DNA of 6,984 nucleotides from an uncultured Muribaculaceae bacterium (GTDB taxonomy: Bacteria > Bacteroidota > Bacteroidia > Bacteroidales > Muribaculaceae), in NCBI GenBank assembly GCA_947173755.1, contig CAMWGM010000079.1, positions 1 to 6,984 of the forward strand. The letters are read 5' to 3'. The notes under the pieces are model-generated. The model was not told the DNA's origin and searched no databases. It saw only the letters and a program-made list of their open reading frames with translations. Both the position numbers and the translations under genes were made by a program. The stretch's first letter is position 1. Each line of letters starts with the position of its first letter. Positions 6,190 to 6,984 of this stretch are shown here, in pieces.

Positions 6190-6587
6190 CAAAGGTCGGA
6201 AATGTCGAAAGACGGACAGGCCGTCGGCCTGAGGTCACGATGGGCATAGACCCGCGCAGCGGGGAACCGTGACTTCAGGTCGGACACAGTCAGCCGCAAA
6301 GCCTGTTTTTGGGCAGGCGTCCGTGTGTCGAGCGGTGTCTTACCGTCAGGAGCCACTCCTCCCACATAGACCACACCTACCGAGTCGGAATTATGCCCGT
6401 AGCAGTGAGCCCCGACCTTCTCGACCGGACGCCCCGGACAGACGGTGCCATCGAGAAGGACCACGAAGTGATAACCTATGCCGTCATACCCCTTGGCGAG
6501 ATGCCAGGCGTTGATCTCGGCCACAGAGACATGCCGCCCGGCGGGCGTCGCAGTGGAATGGATGATGATTTTGTTGATTTTTCTCAT
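6189..6587 (-). CDS. N-acetylmuramoyl-L-alanine amidase (Amidase_2, T7 lysozyme/PGRP fold)
   Basis: A 132-residue zinc amidase predicted to cleave the bond between N-acetylmuramic acid and L-alanine in peptidoglycan. The ligands align with T7 lysozyme (H17, H122, C130): H10 in IIIHSTAT, H116 in YAHRDL and C124 in TACPSF. Y39 in GIGYHFVV matches the catalytic Tyr. The T7 Lys128 position is Thr (T122), as in catalytic eukaryotic PGRPs, so activity is expected. Other family marks are DGTVCPGRPVEKVGAHCYGHN (residues 46-66), with GVVYVGG at 71-77 and DTRTPAQ at 87-93. There is no signal peptide or wall-binding domain, so export would need a holin or lysis. In Bacteroides, as I recall, close relatives often sit beside an HU-like gene and a very small 'smalltalk' gene. 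Neither is recognised here, which suggests a lone, domesticated phage-type endolysin. It converges on trxA; no clear promoter was found upstream. Confidence 0.92.
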   Translation of the reverse strand: MRKINKIIIHSTATPAGRHVSVAEINAWHLAKGYDGIGYHFVVLLDGTVCPGRPVEKVGAHCYGHNSDSVGVVYVGGVAPDGKTPLDTRTPAQKQALRLTVSDLKSRFPAARVYAHRDLRPTACPSFDISDL

Positions 6588-6642
6588 TTGAGGATTGTTG
6601 TTTGCGGTTTTATTGTGAATTGCGCCATGAGGTTGCCACTCG

Positions 6643-6701
6643 AAAAAGCAACGATAAAGTCAGGAAAAGTCGAGAAAATTCAGGAAAATTCTGTACCTTT
6701 G
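6643..6701 (+). promoter_or_regulatory. Promoter with helically phased A-tracts (small transcription unit)
   Basis: TACCTTTG at 6694-6701 is an exact Bacteroidota -7 box. Upstream, three 10-base units begin at 6660, 6670 and 6680, placing A4 tracts at 6665-6668, 6675-6678 and 6685-6688. They are exactly one helical turn apart and start 29, 19 and 9 bases before the box. Further A-runs lie at 6656-6658 and 6643-6647. Such phasing is known to curve DNA and can strengthen promoters. No TTTG is present at the -33 spacing, so the tracts may compensate. Confidence 0.65.
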
Positions 6702-6712
6702 CGATACGAAAT

Positions 6713-6802
6713 ATGGGTAGTTTCCCCACAAAGAAACACTTCGCTTGCGAAAGCAACAATTTTATGGATCGGATTTTCCGGTTGAAAGGGCGGTTAAAAT
6801 AA
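6713..6802 (+). CDS. Possible 29-residue basic small protein inside the small transcript
   Basis: An ATG about 5 bases after the inferred transcription start opens a 29-codon frame, beginning MGSFPTKKHF and ending RIFRLKGRLK. It is rich in Lys and Arg (seven basic residues against two acidic). The TAA is made of the first bases of the right arm of the terminator stem. The short leader resembles that of dnaE. Codon use is AT-richer and unlike the neighbouring genes, and no family is recognised. Chance within a non-coding RNA is the simpler explanation. Confidence 0.2.
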   Translation: MGSFPTKKHFACESNNFMDRIFRLKGRLK

Positions 6803-6814
6803 CCGCCCTTTTTT
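6785..6814 (+). terminator. Strong intrinsic terminator, possibly bidirectional
   Basis: A perfect 12-bp stem (6785-6796 with 6800-6811) with an AAA loop is followed by a T-run (TTTTTT at 6809-6814, partly in the stem). The core is GGGCGGTTA/TAACCGCCC. On the minus strand the stem is followed by only three Ts, so it could act more weakly on the right-edge minus-strand gene, whose stop codon is 48 bases away. Confidence 0.85.
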
Positions 6815-6858
6815 CTCCGGGAAAAAGAACCTTTTCTTTTGGAAAAACTATTTGAGGG

Positions 6859-6984
6859 TCAGATGAAACGTTGACGGATGAAAGGATGAGCAGGAGAGTC
6901 AAGATCGACGAGGATGGCGGCGACATCAGCCGCCTGAAGTTCGCGGAACTGGCGGGCAAGCGCGGGCTCTCCCTCCATTTCGGC
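6859..6984 (-). CDS. C-terminal end of an unrecognised protein (cut by window edge)
   Basis: The last 41 codons and TGA stop of a minus-strand reading frame that runs in from the right edge. The tail is soluble and looks protein-like: an amphipathic helix around RQFRELQAADVAAIL, an acidic turn (VDLDSPAHP) and the end FIRQRFI. Codon choice (GCC, CTC, ATC, CGC, GTC) agrees with dnaE and greA. I cannot assign a family from so short a tail. The plus strand is also open here (an ATG at 6886 reads to the edge), so strand choice is not certain. I prefer minus because AT-rich non-coding sequence and a two-way hairpin follow the stop, and no promoter precedes the plus-strand ATG. Confidence 0.5.
   Translation of the reverse strand, partial: AEMEGEPALARQFRELQAADVAAILVDLDSPAHPFIRQRFI

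Larger units (their letters stand above)
6708..6814 (+). ncRNA. Candidate small non-coding RNA of about 105 nt
   Basis: This stretch runs from a few bases after an exact -7 box to the end of a strong intrinsic terminator, so it should be transcribed as a discrete RNA; the 5' end is inferred. Local folds visible by eye are TGGG (6714-6717) with CCCA (6725-6728), GCTT-GCGA-AAGC at 6743-6754 (a 4-bp stem closed by a GNRA-type tetraloop), a 4-bp CGGA/TCCG hairpin near 6769-6779, and the 12-bp terminator. I do not recognise the family. Size and layout (own promoter, own terminator) resemble orphan Bacteroidales RNAs such as the Rfam Bacteroidales-1 class, but I see no specific sequence match. A 29-codon frame inside it (6713-6802) gives an alternative reading as a small-protein mRNA. 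It diverges from the amidase and converges on the right-edge gene. Confidence 0.5.

Noticed and set aside
6584..6628. 14-codon minus-strand frame (MAQFTIKPQTTILK) overlapping the amidase ATG as ATGA
   Set aside because: It sits where a 'smalltalk' small protein might be expected, but is too short and lacks the hydrophobic character I recall for that family. It could at most be a coupling leader.
6729..6736. Possible minus-strand promoter for the amidase (TTTCTTTG)
   Set aside because: It misses the conserved A of TAnnTTTG, has no clear -33 partner, and would overlap the plus-strand small-RNA unit.
1..6984. CRISPR arrays, tRNA/rRNA genes, insertion sequences, toxin-antitoxin or defence genes
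   Set aside because: I looked on both strands and found no repeat-spacer pattern, tRNA-like cloverleaf, transposase frame or terminal inverted repeats.

Overview
The window looks like a chromosomal housekeeping region from a member of the Bacteroidota, most likely Bacteroidales. GC content is moderately high, roughly mid-fifties by eye, and would suit a Muribaculaceae-like gut lineage, but that finer placement is a guess. The phylum-level call rests on four things. Three intergenic regions carry TACCTTTG, an exact match to the Bacteroidota -7 box (TAnnTTTG). Gene starts lack Shine-Dalgarno sequences. A long DnaE with an intact PHP domain is followed by a small thioredoxin. The menA, GreA and small amidase proteins resemble Bacteroidales homologues as I remember them; no database search was possible.

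Layout from left to right. Positions 1-1512, minus strand: a tightly packed set, greA (transcript cleavage factor), a HIT-family hydrolase and menA (menaquinone prenyltransferase, cut by the left edge). The greA stop and HIT start overlap by one base, and 6 bases separate the HIT stop from menA. Positions 1513-1790: a divergent intergenic region with a minus-strand promoter for greA and a plus-strand promoter for dnaE. It also holds an operator-like palindrome and an imperfect direct repeat. Positions 1791-5666: dnaE, the replicative DNA polymerase III alpha subunit. Positions 5727-6047: a thioredoxin gene on the same strand. Positions 6048-6188: two long nested hairpins and an AT palindrome between convergent genes. 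Positions 6189-6587, minus strand: a small zinc N-acetylmuramoyl-L-alanine amidase of the T7-lysozyme/PGRP fold. Positions 6588-6858: no conventional gene, but a compact transcription unit with phased A-tracts, a -7 box, about 105 transcribed bases and a strong intrinsic terminator, read as a candidate small RNA. Positions 6859-6984: the C-terminal end of an unrecognised minus-strand gene.

The protein-coding genes are ordinary: replication, transcription fidelity, redox, quinone synthesis and wall hydrolysis. I see no mobile element, CRISPR array, tRNA, rRNA or novel multi-gene system. The most interesting items are the candidate small RNA at about 6708-6814, with a 29-codon reading frame whose stop lies in the terminator stem, and the promoter architecture it shares with dnaE (A-tracts 10 bp apart in the same register before TACCTTTG).
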